Positions 38,030 to 49,060 of a stretch of DNA of 64,000 nt are shown here, in pieces. The DNA lies in NCBI GenBank assembly GCA_949317995.1, contig OX439040.1, forward strand, positions 24,423,830 to 24,487,829. Direction: 5' to 3'. The position numbers and the translations under genes are program-made. The stretch is from Acholoe squamosa. Its lineage: Eukaryota; Annelida; Polychaeta; Phyllodocida; Polynoidae. Each line of letters opens with the position of its first letter. Within the stretch, counting starts at the first letter, position 1. The notes under the pieces were generated by a model. The model did not search any database and was not told where the DNA came from. It worked only from the letters and a program-made list of their open reading frames with translations.

Positions 38030-38984
38030 AAATTTTTCAGATCCCAGATTGAGGTCCCTGTTAAGAAAGCAGGAGGAATTTGTGAATTCGGGTGTTGCCA
38101 TGACAACCATGAAAACCAGAAAGCAACAATTTAAGAGGTACAGCAAATTTTGTAGGAAATTTTCCCTAAAAACTTATCCGTGTTTGCCATCTCAGGCCTC
38201 TTTGTACGCCACTTATCTGGCGGATAAGATGAAACCAGTCTCCATCAGGAATTATATTTCGGCTGTATGGTTTTTTCAGAAGTTGCATGGTCACCCTGAC
38301 TACAGTAGTAGTTTTATCCTGAAAAAGACTCTAGATGGTATTGAGCGGTTTCAGAGTTTAACCAGAGTTGTTAAATACCCACTTACCACTGTTGACATGT
38401 TTAAAATTTTGTCAACCCTGAATATGACTCTAATATTGGATAGGGTTTTCTGGTGCGCCATTCTGGTACTGTTCAGGGGAGTTTTGAGGTGTTGCCATGT
38501 AGTGGACTCCATACATTCACTAAGGGTGAGGGATGTTGTATTAACTAATGATTATGTAAAACTTCACATTAGGACATCAAAGACAGACCAATTTGGCCAC
38601 GACCCTTACGATATTTACCTAGTACTCGATGAATCTTCTCCTTTTTGTCCATCAAAAATTTTGGCAGAGTTGATACAGACTGCTAATGGCAATGTTAATC
38701 GGAAACTATTCAGTTTTCCATCAGGTGGCAGGAGCAAATGCTTGACATATTCGTATGTAAATACGCGTTTAAAATTTTTGTCTGTCAAAATTGGCTTAGT
38801 AGATGAGAATGTTAGTACCCACTCACTACGCCATGGTGGGGCTACCTTCCTAAAGTCAATTGGCCTTTCAGTAGAAGACAAAATGAAACGCTCCAACTGG
38901 AAATCCAGATGTGTGTATAAATACTTGCATGATTCAAGATGTGATTTGTTGAAACTTGATGTATTACCATCTATTAATGTGTAA
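37977..38984 (+). CDS. YR: tyrosine recombinase of YR element B
   Basis: 335 codons from the ATG at 37977, overlapping the end of Pol by 53 bp in another frame. The N-terminal core-binding domain spans about residues 35-130 (TRKQQFKRYSKFCRKFSLKT, ASLYATYLADKMKPVSIRNY). The catalytic domain has the first Arg in LFRGVLRCCHVVD, then HSLRHGGATFLKSIGL with the H-x-x-R box, and the nucleophile Tyr in WKSRCVYKYLHDSRC. This enzyme replaces the DDE integrase in DIRS-order elements and would recombine the circular DNA copy into the genome. The ORF is intact. Confidence 0.92.
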   Translation: MFLPSVKKLCLKIICVSKNFSDPRLRSLLRKQEEFVNSGVAMTTMKTRKQQFKRYSKFCRKFSLKTYPCLPSQASLYATYLADKMKPVSIRNYISAVWFFQKLHGHPDYSSSFILKKTLDGIERFQSLTRVVKYPLTTVDMFKILSTLNMTLILDRVFWCAILVLFRGVLRCCHVVDSIHSLRVRDVVLTNDYVKLHIRTSKTDQFGHDPYDIYLVLDESSPFCPSKILAELIQTANGNVNRKLFSFPSGGRSKCLTYSYVNTRLKFLSVKIGLVDENVSTHSLRHGGATFLKSIGLSVEDKMKRSNWKSRCVYKYLHDSRCDLLKLDVLPSINV

Positions 38985-39124
38985 TAATTGTTACTCCGTG
39001 ATGTTCCATGTGTTTGCCGGGTGGTTGGCCATTTTGTATATTCAGATCAATTCCACCAAACACATGTCTCTGTTCAATTATTATTATTATTATCATATCC
39101 AGTAATCCATTCAATACCGTCATC

Positions 39125-39300
39125 ACTTATCATAATGTTAATATACCGGTAAATACCTTAAAGTCATCCTAGTATTTATTATAATGTTAATATACCGGTA
39201 GCTTCCTAGTGGGTCATCTTGATATTTATTATAATGTTAATATACCGGTAAATACCCTTAGTCATCCTAGTATTTATTATAATGATAATATATAATATGT
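39125..39300 (+). repeat. tandem repeat, about 55 bp, with ACCGGTA motifs
   Basis: Three imperfect copies of ATAATGTTAATATACCGGTA followed by AGTCATCCTAGTATTTATT-type sequence. Lies between the recombinase gene and repeat A2 of YR element B, the place where a B1 repeat would be expected. Confidence 0.75.
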
Positions 39301-39415
39301 GGTTTCCATGGTAATCAACTTCATCTCTTTATTATTCAATATACCGGTTACTACCCTAATATAATAATCTACCGGTAGTGGTTAACCGGTATATGTAGTC
39401 GCCCCTAGTTAACTT

Positions 39416-39642
39416 ATGGGACTATATACACTCGTGTATATGCATATAATTAACAGCGGCGAGTGGTCCGCCCACCCGGTACTACTTGTTGCACGCAACA
39501 ATACAGCGCTCCTTTTGGTAACTATGGCAAAGCTACCCCCTGCTATATAAGTCGGCGCTGCCATTCTATCGGCAGTCGGGCTCTGCTATTCATACGGTGC
39601 ACAACACCCCTGTGCTGGGGGTTGGCACAAAATTTAATTTTT
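39416..39642 (+). repeat. direct repeat A2 of YR element B
   Basis: Matches 16621-16847 with three substitutions that I can count (at CCACCCGG and TGCACGC) and no indel. The low divergence argues that element B is young. Confidence 0.9.
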
Positions 39643-41160
39643 AATTTTAATAATTGTCTTCCATTGATTGTTAGGACATGATCATCTGAGAGATGCCGGG
39701 ATATTTGGCAAATCTTTGTACTCTTTTATGCTTGACGTGTTAGTATCTGAGGAGAGGAATCAATAAAGCCTTCAGTCAAGAGGTATCTCTCACTGGTTTT
39801 ATTTGAGTAGGACTGCTGCCCGGCTTAATAGGTGTACTGGGCTGAGGTAGTGGCATACTCTACCCTTTATAGGAAGCTAGCTCAAACCCCAAAATATACT
39901 ATGTTACATCTATGTACAACGACTAGAAAGTAGGACTAAAACAACTTCAAATTAATGAAGTAAACACACAGTACAGTACCAGTACATTTTGAGTAAAAAA
40001 TGCTGCCAGCACAAATAAGTTTTCAGGAAATGCTTAATTTCAATTTTTTCCCCAACATTGTGCCATTCCCTCAGCGATGCCCTCATAGGATGCCCACAGT
40101 ACAATGCCTTATTATATGGTCTTAGATGTGTCCATGCACTATATATTCAATGCCATAGCTCAGAGTTGCAGTCAGGCAGAATATCCTCACCAACATGCAG
40201 TGTTCCTTTTTTTATCAAGGAACAATCAACATATAATGGTTTTACTTAAATACAAAGCAGCTTGCTGTATGACTTTACCCATTTGGCATAAAAACGTTTT
40301 TTTACGTTAAAAAAATGTTTTTATTGGTTTCCCTATTGGTTATTTGGTTGAAAATGTGTCCTGGGTCGTAGACGTGTCCATGTCAATACTTTTCTTATGA
40401 TATCTCTGGTTCTATGTGGAATCTATTAACCAAACTTACAGGGCTTTTTGCTGTCATTAGGCCCACATAATAAGTACAGTTAAAAAAAAAGATACCTAGC
40501 AGCTATGGGTACATGCATGGTCGGAGACATGTCCATGCGTAAACTACCCCAAAATCATATCATAGCCTCTGGGACATACAGTTTAACAGGCAGGTACAAT
40601 TTTTTTTTGTTGGCTACATAGGTACATGTAAGGTCTCTACCTGGTAAATCGTCCTCACGACGATTACACCAAAGGATTTATGCACCCAGTGATCACAAAA
40701 AATAATGCATGGACCCCCAACTATTACAAAAAAAATTCTCTACACTAGGGGGGATATCCCAGATGAAATAAATAAGGTTTTGGCCCTTTATATTTTTTTG
40801 CTAGCAAGGGGAAAAAAATTAGTCCCTTGATTTTACCAAAAAAATGACGCTTTTTTGGCCCTTTTGCACCCCTGTAGCTCACTTTTATGCATAGGAGATA
40901 GGCAAAACCATGGTTCCCCTTCCAACTCTGAGCAAGAAGGCATAAGGGAGTGGTCATTATGTCAAGGTGAATATCGATGCTCCATAGAGAAAGCACTAAG
41001 ACTGCGTATTGCACCCTTCCATGAAATAACCAGTGCCAAATCCGCACGATGATGTCATAGACCCACCGCGCATGTCAGCATTTTCGCATTGACGATAGGT
41101 AAATGTGAGTTTTTGTCCATTTAATAGATTAAATATACACCCAAACACCTTGACATCAAT
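39643..41160. other. non-coding, no gene seen
   Basis: The first 150 bp may still belong to element B (AATAAA at 39,761). A solitary end TAAGGGAGTGGTCATTATG lies at 40943-40960, related to the MITE family at 63258. The rest shows only short open frames. Confidence 0.5.
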
Positions 41161-41311
41161 GTAAAGATGAACTCTGATAAGTTTTTGCCTCCTAGTTTCT
41201 TCACTCGCGGGTCCGGGCCACCCCGCACTCGGACTAACGGCCTCGTGCGGAACGGCCCGGACCCTCTCGTGAAGAAACTGTCATCAAAAACTTAACATCG
41301 TTCACCTTTAC
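41161..41311. repeat. imperfect palindrome, probable MITE
   Basis: Left arm GTAAAGATGAAC...AAGTTTTTG...AGTTTCTTCAC...GGGTCCGGGCC is mirrored by GGCCCGGACCC...GTGAAGAAACT...CAAAAACTTAAC...GTTCACCTTTAC. Arms are about 75 bp with a GC-rich loop. Confidence 0.7.
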
Positions 41312-41619
41312 CATTTTATTTATCAACAGGGAGGGTGGTGGGTTTGAGGGGGAGGCGTAAAAATTTCAGATCCTTCCCAAGGGGGGTGGGCTAAAAAATT
41401 CTTGACCCCTCTTGAGGGGGGTTAAAAATGTTTACCCTCTTTTTAGCAAAAAAGCCTGCGCGCTACTATAGATCAAAGGGGGGCGCGAAAATTTTCCACG
41501 CCTCTGGTGCAGCGGGTGGCACAAAAGATTTTGACTTCCATCGAGGGGGTGCATAGAAAATTTTCGCATGTCCGCGCGAAAACCCACCACCCCCCTGTTG
41601 ATAAATAATAACCATGCCC
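41312..41619. mobile_element. MITE, GGGAGTGGTCATT family (left end degraded)
   Basis: TTATTTATCAACAGGG at the left and CCCCTGTTGATAAATAATAA followed by CCATGCCC and TAA at the right, with the family interior (TTTTTAGCAAAAAAGCCTGC, CGCTACTATAGATCAAA). Left terminus lost. Confidence 0.7.
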
Positions 41620-41890
41620 TAAATAACAACTTTATCTCTTATTTTGAACAATTTATTGAGTGGGAGGCAAAGACAACCCATCTGACGACGATCTGTGACT
41701 ATCAGTCATATACATGTATGCTGTTTATATGCAATATCTTTGACAATGTATTATCACTGTATGATTAGAAATATGAAGAGTGTGTGACGTGTAGCATAGT
41801 ACCATTAGTAGAGGGTATGTATGCGTTGCTTGTACTTGAAGAGATAGAATGACACTCTACCACGCCTCTTTCCACTACAACTTATGTAAC

Positions 41891-42103
41891 TGTGGGATGT
41901 GTGCGTCCATGCGCGCGAGCCTATGACGTCAGACGGGGGTTCCCCGGCCCCGGGAACTCCGGGCCCGATGCGCGGGCTCTTGAGGCGAGATTCCCACACT
42001 TTAGAGCTGACTGCAGACCACTACACAGGTGCTGGAGTTGTCTCCCCTACATCTTCAAGGTAAGATACTCTGATATTAAGGGGTCATATGTGAAAGTCTC
42101 ACA
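41891..42103 (+). repeat. 5' LTR of the Gypsy element
   Basis: TGTGGGATGTGTGCGTCC ... GTGAAAGTCTCACA. Shares all landmarks with the 3' LTR, including CCCCGGCCCC, GAGCTGACTGCAGACCACTA and GGTAAGATACTCTGATATTA. Short for a Gypsy LTR. Confidence 0.9.
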
Positions 42104-42105
42104 TT

Positions 42106-42119
42106 TGGTGCCAGGAGTA
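42106..42119 (+). promoter_or_regulatory. putative primer binding site
   Basis: TGGTGCCAGGAGTA starts two bases after the 5' LTR, where a PBS complementary to a tRNA 3' end (which finishes in CCA) is expected. The tRNA is not identified. Confidence 0.5.
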
Positions 42120-43306
42120 CTTGCCCTTGTGGATATATACTGTGTGTCTACAAAACCTGTGGGCACCAGAACTGTTTTTGTGAAAGTTGTGGAGGAAGCC
42201 AGGAGGAATCCCCTCAGCCTCCCCCATCACTTCTTTGTGTACAGTGAGCATATCTTTAATCCATCTGCTCACAAGGAGAACTCTATTTTCTGAGAAAACC
42301 ATTGGATTTATTTTGTTAACCACACTGGGGCCATCATTTCTGTGTGTTTTTCACCAACTTTGGCCAAGTTTTGTGAACTTTGCCCTGTCTTGGAGGAACT
42401 GGGTCAAGCTGCCACTAATAAGGATTACTGGAATCCTACAGAGTAGCCATCTTGGATCTGGCAGTTAAAGCCTCATGGTCCACTGATTTGAATTGACAAT
42501 CCAAGCCATCCTTAATATTCTTGAACTATCTCACAGTAACAAATTACTGGAAAGTGACTGATAAGTATTGACAATATCATTGGGATAAGTATTTTTGTCA
42601 ATTTTTGGAAAATTAATTAGTTTGGGGTTTGGTACTTTCTGCCCATGTGGGTTGCCTGCCATTTTAAATTCTCCTTGGGCATGGTGGCTCTCAATACTGG
42701 AAAAATAATTTTGTGTCTTCTACTGTGCTTGAGGATTAGCCAATATCAACTTGTTTGATTTCTGGCAATAAAAAACCAAAACAAAAAAAGAAGAAAAAAA
42801 AAGAAAAAAAGTGGCAATTCTACGGTGACCCCCCCCCCCTCACCTCTAATTGAAATGGAAGGCCGGCAGACTCTAGTTCCATTATTTCCTGGTATTTTGG
42901 ATTTTCCTTGAAATATCCTTACTCCAGTGGATTTACCAATGCTATTGGCTAATGCTGCATATAATTGAACTTTAGGCTAATTTTTAAGAGAAACCTATAA
43001 GGCTTGCAATTGTGTGCATTACATATTTAATAAGGACATAACTTAGCCAATGCATGTCATCTGGCAAATTATCACTTTTAAGTACATACAAACTAACTGA
43101 CTGACAACTCACCCCCCCCCCCATCGAGAATCCAGAAAAGTAAGTGAAGAGGGGAAATACTAACATTGTATAAGATAAGCCAGTGATTGTAGTCCTGCTG
43201 TAGCATTCTATATCACCTGGCCCACTAATTACGCTCTCTCGGTTACTTGCACTGAGTCTCCCCTTCACCCACTTACATATATTGGATAAGCCTAACATCC
43301 CCGAGG
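42120..43306 (+). other. untranslated leader of the Gypsy element
   Basis: About 1.2 kb without a convincing gene, containing an A-rich run near 42,780-42,810 and C-runs near 42,830 and 43,110. It is longer than usual for a leader, so it may include a degraded insertion. Confidence 0.5.
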
Positions 43307-45046
43307 ATGTCTCAGCTCAGTTTTGATGTGAACGAGGCGAGTACGGAGGACTTGAAAGCCCTGCCGGGCATTGGGTCAGCGAGAGAAATTGTTCAGTGCG
43401 TTCGCGACCAGGGGCTTTTCTCAGATGTGACTGGGATGCTCAGATTCGTCAGCCCAGAGACCAGGGAGTACTTCAGGAGGCGGTCATTAAAGGCCTGGTG
43501 AAAATTGGGAAGAAAGGGGATAGTGCAGCGGACGTGACGGTCGTGTCCCCAGAAGAAGTCGATGCCGCGAAGAACTTCGAGGATTTGAAGGTGCTACTGT
43601 AGAGATCCATGGCACGGATAGAAGAGCTGGAGGCAGAAAAGCGGCAAAGGGAGGCCCGGGGAGTAGGGCAATCACCGACGGATCAGAAGGAGGGTGCGGA
43701 GCCAGAGTCGCACCAAGCATCGCCCGGGGCTGGCGCCACCTCGGCATCTACCGGGGCCACCGCAGGGCGCCCACATGGCGACACGCTCCCAAACGATGTA
43801 GCGGAGACTCTGCAGGCCATTCTGCGGCAGAACCCAGCTCTCGCACAGAGGACATGGGCGGCGCTGAGTAGCCTGCACCGAGTGAAAGTTCCTTGCCACT
43901 CCATTCGACGCCCTACCAGAAAGGGACGGTTAGGGCAACGTGTATGTCCCGAAAGGTCCACAGCCATACCCGCAGAGGGCACCCGCTGACTGGAATGGCA
44001 ACACAGGGACTGATGACCGACAGCACAAGGCACCTCGTTCACCTGTGAGCCAGGCCAGCGCCAAAGTGCTGAAGGAGTCGAGGAAGAGCAGGCAATCAAG
44101 GATCGAGGACACAGACTCCTCGGACTCCGATGACAGTTCATCGAGCTCAAGTGATGAGGACGAACCCCCAATGCACAGAGCAAGGGACGGCAGAGATAAA
44201 CCTCACCAGGGAAAGATTCCCACCTACGACGGTCGCTTGAAATGGGGGATCTACAAGGAGCAGTATGAAAGAATTGCTCGTAGATGCGGATGGGGCAGAG
44301 AGGAGAAGATCGACAGCCTCGTGCAACATCTGAGAGATGATGCCCTCGTATTCTTTGGGTCGCTGCCCAGAAAGACCCGGCGTGACTACAAAAAAGTCTG
44401 CAAGGTGCTGAAGGGGCGATTTGGAGCCAGAAAACAACCGGCAACAGCACGCAGGGAGCTCCAAAACCTGCGTCAGGAACCTGATGAGGTGCTGGATGCA
44501 TTTGCACAGCGGTGCATGGATTTGGCGAGGGAAGGGTTCAGAGGGGACTCGGAACGGACCATTGAGAAAGCAGCAGTTGACTCCTTCTTGCAGGGCTGCT
44601 CTGAACAGAAAGCTGCGCTGATTGCGGGGGAAAAGATCCTGAAATCGATGAGGGAGGCGATAAAGAGTGTCAGGCATTCCATCCACAATACCAGGTTTAT
44701 TTTGGGGGACAAGAAGATCAGGAATGTCTTCTTCTCGGGCAATGACGAGATACATCCCGGCGTGTTACGCCTGGAAACAAGCCAGCTTACAGAACTGAAG
44801 GAGGATATACGTAAGATGGTTGTATCTGTTGTCAATGACCAACTACACCAACACCAACAGCGCTCCCCCAGAGCCCCTAGCCCCTACCCAAGCTACAGGC
44901 CGGGCAGGAGCCCTGCGAGAAGCCCTGGGCGCAGCCCCTCCCGCAGCACATCACCTGAAAGGCCGAGTGAATGTTACAACTGTGGGGAGCAAGGGCACTT
45001 TGCCAGAGAGTGCACCAAGCCAAAGCAACAGCCACCAAAAAACTAG
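43307..45046 (+). pseudogene. gag: Gag of the Gypsy element (frameshifted)
   Basis: Starts at ATG 43307 with a helix-hairpin-helix-like head (EASTEDLKALPGIGSAREIV). The frame breaks near 43,490 and continues in the next frame (VIKGLVKIGKKG) and again by 43,940. The main part, 43940-45046, has an Asp/Ser-rich linker, a capsid-like domain (IPTYDGRLKWGIYKEQYERI, LRDDALVFFGSLPRKTRRDY, LRQEPDEVLDAFAQRCMDLA) typical of Gypsy Gag, an SR/Pro-rich tail (RPGRSPARSPGRSPSRS) and the nucleocapsid CCHC knuckle CYNCGEQGHFARECTK. It ends at TAG 45044-45046, just after a slippery heptamer. Confidence 0.85.
45037..45043 (+). promoter_or_regulatory. -1 ribosomal frameshift slippery site (A AAA AAC)
   Basis: The heptamer lies in the correct phase of the gag frame directly before its TAG stop. 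The -1 frame continues open (KKLARNGLDLIPFQADQGRP) to 45213, toward protease. A_AAA_AAC is a canonical slippery sequence. A downstream stimulatory structure was not evaluated. Confidence 0.65.
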
Positions 45047-45604
45047 CCAGGAATGGACTGGACCTGATTCCATTCCAGGCTGACCAGGGTCGTCCACCAG
45101 ATATAGATCAAGGACAAACACCAGACTTAGTTACTGGAGACTCTTGTGCCGATGCCAACTCCCGCACGGTGCGCGCTGTGAGGGATTGGGTTAGGCATGA
45201 AGAGTCGGTTTGAAGCTGTCAAAGGTCGCCCCCCAGAGAACGCCAAGGTACGGCAGTGGCAAAGGCCAGACGTTCCCACTGAGGGCCCTCACTCTGATGC
45301 TAAATCCTACATGGTGCACACTGTAGAGGATGGTGCAAGACGTGAGGACCCTCGGATACGTAATGTCTACTTCCATACAAAGAACTCTATAAAAGACGCC
45401 CCTGAGAGTCTTGTCCTACCAGTTGTAATCAATGGGACCTCAGTAAACGCTCTGATTGACCTAGGTGCACAAGTGTCTGTGCTCAGCTCGAACTTTGTAG
45501 AAAGCATGGAGCGCCCTCCTACACGAAAGGAGACCATTAAGTTGAAAGGGGCTGGGCCAGACAGCTTCATGAAGGGCCACTTCACAGACACAGTGAAGGG
45601 GACC
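45047..45604 (+). pseudogene. pol: retropepsin region of Gypsy Pol, 5' part
   Basis: The -1 frame runs to 45213; the frame from 45197 then carries the protease: LVLPVVINGTSVNALIDLGA followed by QVSVLSSNFVE. The usual catalytic D-T/S-G reads D-L-G here, which probably inactivates it. Just past residue 135 the LINE inserts (junction about 45605-45608). The frame continues in phase at 54247, where the C-terminal protease motif VILGLDFF is found. Confidence 0.8.
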
Positions 45605-45803
45605 ATGAGTGAGTAGTCGCGCTGGATTTCGCTCGCTGGGTTCTTGGTATTTTTGGACTGATTGAAGGCAAGGATTACTATAAGAACTGTCACAGAGTGA
45701 TATGAACTATCTGTGAACCCGCTGGTACATGTGGATTTATTGATTATACTACGGGTTGGTCATAATTCTATAGTTTTTGCTGAGTTTCTTGGTTTTCTGT
45801 AAC

Positions 45804-46805
45804 ATGAAAGTAGTGCTAACTGCTTGTGGAGTCAACATGGATTGTCTAACTGATACACGAACTAGATGCCATCATATGGAAGGGACACCTAATGCTAGGA
45901 AGAGGAAGTACTCTAGAGATTCTTCTGGTAAGGGGAGTCCAACACAAGGACAATTATCTAAAAAAATCAGCTTGGATGATACTCCTACATCGGTCCAATG
46001 GGACTATTTCCTGAATGGAGGTGTGTTAATGGGTAACCAGGGAGTAGAAAGGTCTACTGTTGTTGAACAACTACCTCCCCCACCAACTACCAGAGGTGAG
46101 AAAAGCTCAGTTGGCTCTAGCAGCCTAGAGAATGTAAATACCATAAGTGCTCTAGCTAAAATGATTGCTGAAATGAACATCAATCTAACCAATAGTATCA
46201 ATGACTTGAGTACTAACTTGAGGCAACATAAAGCACTAGTAGCAAGCAATACAAACCGTTTAAACATACATGAACAGCAGATTAACACCCTACAGGGAGA
46301 GGTGAATTCAATAAAGGCTGAGTGTAAGAGTAGATATGAATATGCTACAAATGTGAGTGGGCAATTAACTGGTTATAAGGAGGAGGTGAAAAAAGACATG
46401 CAAAAGTATTCTGAAACACAAAAAGGCCTTAAAGATGAAATTGAAAACATCAATCAAAGGCTGAATAACCAGGAGCCTATAAACATTGATCAGTTAAAGG
46501 ATCAGTTAATTGATGAATTAGACATTGATAAACTAGTAGAGTGTGCAGTATCAAAGAGATTACAGGAGAGTGAGCAAAGAGATGACAACTACATTACTGA
46601 AAGGCTAGATGAAGTTGATTCACTAAGAGAGAAAGTGCAGTCACAGCAGGTAATGATAGATGGTATGATTGCAAAACAATTAAGTGTGCCAGAAGTGGGT
46701 CAATCTACTACAGGCCTGAGTACTAAAGAGGAGACCAGGAATGTGTTAAGTATGTGTGCAGGTGTAGTCAAACAGCTTAGTGGTGTCAATGATTGTACAG
46801 TATAG
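45804..46805 (+). pseudogene. LINE ORF1, coiled-coil N-terminal half
   Basis: 333 codons from the ATG at 45804. A basic head (EGTPNARKRKYSRDSSGKGS) precedes a long predicted coiled coil (residues about 115-300: ALAKMIAEMNINLTNSINDL, NTNRLNIHEQQINTLQGEVN, EVDSLREKVQSQQVMIDGMI). Coiled-coil trimerisation followed by an RNA-binding domain is the classic ORF1p layout. Here the frame ends at a TAG at the border of the 2.2-kb foldback, and the RNA-binding half is found on the other side at 49061. The two were probably a single ORF before that insertion. Confidence 0.75.
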
Positions 46806-49060
46806 GATAGGTCAGTCCATACAGTCCTATAGTGAGGGCCAACCCCCCTCTACCCCCCCATGAAACTAGGTGACCTTGTGTGTTCAGTATTGGGCCCTAT
46901 ATAGGATAAGGGGGTTTATGGAGCTATCATGTATCTTCCTGAAAGGGATACCAAATGAAATGAAGAGACCATCTAAGCCAAAAAATCCTGCTGAATCCAA
47001 AAATGTTGGTCTTTCTTATCAAAATTTGACCAAAAGTACCCGAAAATGATGTTTGATGAGGGAAATACTTTTAAAAATGTACAAAAATTATATTGAAAAT
47101 GATTGCAAATCTTTAAATATAGAACACATAAATCAGAGGTAATACCTTAATCCAAATACCCAAATGTCTGCCTATCTCTGTCAGGCAAGTTCTGGGCTTG
47201 TGCATTATTCTGCCTATCCCACATACAGCATATCAATTGTGTACCTATCACTCATCCTGCCTATCTCTTCAATCTGAAACATTGTCAGTTCAATCTGGTT
47301 ATCTCTTAAAAGGCCTAACTTATAATGCTTATCCCTCACCTTACCTTATCTCATTTGTTCCTTCTTTCCTTTAGTCTACCTATCCTCAATCTGCCTATCA
47401 TTCATTTTACCTATCCCTCATGGTGACTATCCCTCAGACCATCATGTTTAATCTGCGCTGTTTGTCTGCTATATAAGCCTTTATTGTTTAACGGTACATT
47501 CCTTACCATGTCTACTATTTCAATTTTACCTATCCCTGATAATGCCTATCATGTAGCCTACCTATCCCTCATTGTGCCTATCCCCCAACTCTGCACATCC
47601 CTCATATTTGACTTGCATATCTGTCCCTAGGATGTATGTTTTTTTGTTTTTTTTTTTTTTTACGTTTGCTCATCTTACAAGGTACTCTGTGCCTATTCCT
47701 TAAATTGCTAATTGCTCATACTGCCTATCCCTCTTGCTACCCATCCTTACCTATCCCCCATGCACTCTATACAGCTCTCTTACCCATCTCACCTCTCTTA
47801 CCTACCTATGTCACATCCAACCTTCATTATGATGACCATTTCTTAGTCACCCTATCACCTAACATACTGGTTACAGTCCACCTTATTCACACATCTACCT
47901 ATCATTCATGCTGCATATCTTTCAGTTTACCTATATAATGATATGAATGGAGGATAGGCATAATGGGGGATAGGTATATTTCACAAGGCATAGACCTGGA
48001 GACAGGTGGAAGAAATTGAACACAAGCTGAGATATGTATAGAGAGAGTGAGTTAGATTGACTGAGCTGAAATGGTAAGAAAACCATATGGAGAGCATGAG
48101 GGATAGGTATTCAAAAGGATTGGTAGCAAGGGGGATAGGTAGCATGTGCAATATCTAGTTTGAAGGATAGGCACAGAGAGTACCTTGTAAGATGAGCAAA
48201 TGTAAAACAAGAAAACATGGGTGGTAGCGACAGATGGGCAAGTCAAATATGAGGGATATGCAGAGTTGGGGGATAGGTATAATGAAGGATAGGTAGGCTT
48301 TATGATAGGCATTGTTAAGGATAGGTGGGATCAAAATGATAGACATGATAAGCAATGTAACTGTTAACCATTAGGGCCTAAATAAACAGATGAACAATAC
48401 AGTTTAAACATGGTGGTCTTAGGGATAGTCACATAAGGGATAGGTAAAATGAATGATAGAAAGACTGAGGATAGGTATACTATGGGAAACTTGGACCAGA
48501 GAAGATTAGCTAAAGTAAGGAGTAAGCTTTAGTATCTAGGTCTTTTGGGAGATAGCCTTACTTCAAGATGCTTTAGATTTAAGAGATAGGCAGTATGAGT
48601 GATAGGTAGACTAAGGGATAGGCAGTATGTGAGATAGGCAGAGTAGTGCACAGTTAGAATACTTGTCAAATTGGGAGATAGGCAGACATTTGGAAATGTG
48701 CATTGAGGTACTAACTCTGGTTTACGTGTGTCTATAAAGACTTCTCATTATTTTGAATATTATTTTTGTACATCTTTAAAATATTTTCTTCATCAAACCT
48801 CATTTTCGGGTACTTTTAGTCAATTTCTGAGAATCATGATAAAAAATTTGGATTCATCAGGATTTTCTGGTCCAGGTGGTTTCTTCTTCCCCTTTAGTAT
48901 TACCCTGATAAAGGAATACCACAGCTCCATAAACCACCTAATCCTCTACAGAAATCAACAATGAAGACACAGGGGCACCTAGTTTCATGGGGGGGGGATA
49001 GAGGGGGGTGGCCTGTCACACTCTACCCATAGACTATGCTCTCAGTGACCTCTCCTATAG
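46806..49060. mobile_element. 2.2-kb foldback (long inverted repeat) element
   Basis: Two arms of about 1.1 kb mirror each other around 47,938. Examples: CATGAAACTAGGTGACC (left) against GGGCACCTAGTTTCATG (right); CCAAATGTCTGCCTATCTC against GGGAGATAGGCAGACATTTGG; AAAGTACCCGAAAATGA against CATTTTCGGGTACTTTTAG. Inner arms consist of a degenerate CCTATCCCTCAT-type motif and its complement. Possible 4-5 bp target duplication TATA or GTATA at the ends. No coding capacity; a transcript would form a very long hairpin. Confidence 0.9.

Larger units (their letters stand above)
16621..39642 (+). mobile_element. YR retrotransposon B (Ngaro/PAT-like), interrupted by a Polinton
   Basis: Direct repeats of 227 bp (16621-16847 and 39416-39642; I count three differences) enclose gag, RT/RNase H and tyrosine recombinase in the order expected for a DIRS-order element. 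The Polinton at 19378-37630 separates the two RNase H halves; the reading frame on both sides of the 6-bp duplication is the same, so the element was open here when hit. B-type repeats, expected before and after the second A repeat, were not found, so the right border may extend beyond 39642, perhaps to about 39,800 where AATAAA occurs (39,761). Without the Polinton the element would be about 4.8 kb. Confidence 0.8.

Noticed and set aside
41892..42293. Open frame overlapping the 5' LTR, with a similar one at the 3' LTR
   Set aside because: Explained by LTR and leader sequence; repeats at both LTRs only because the LTRs do.
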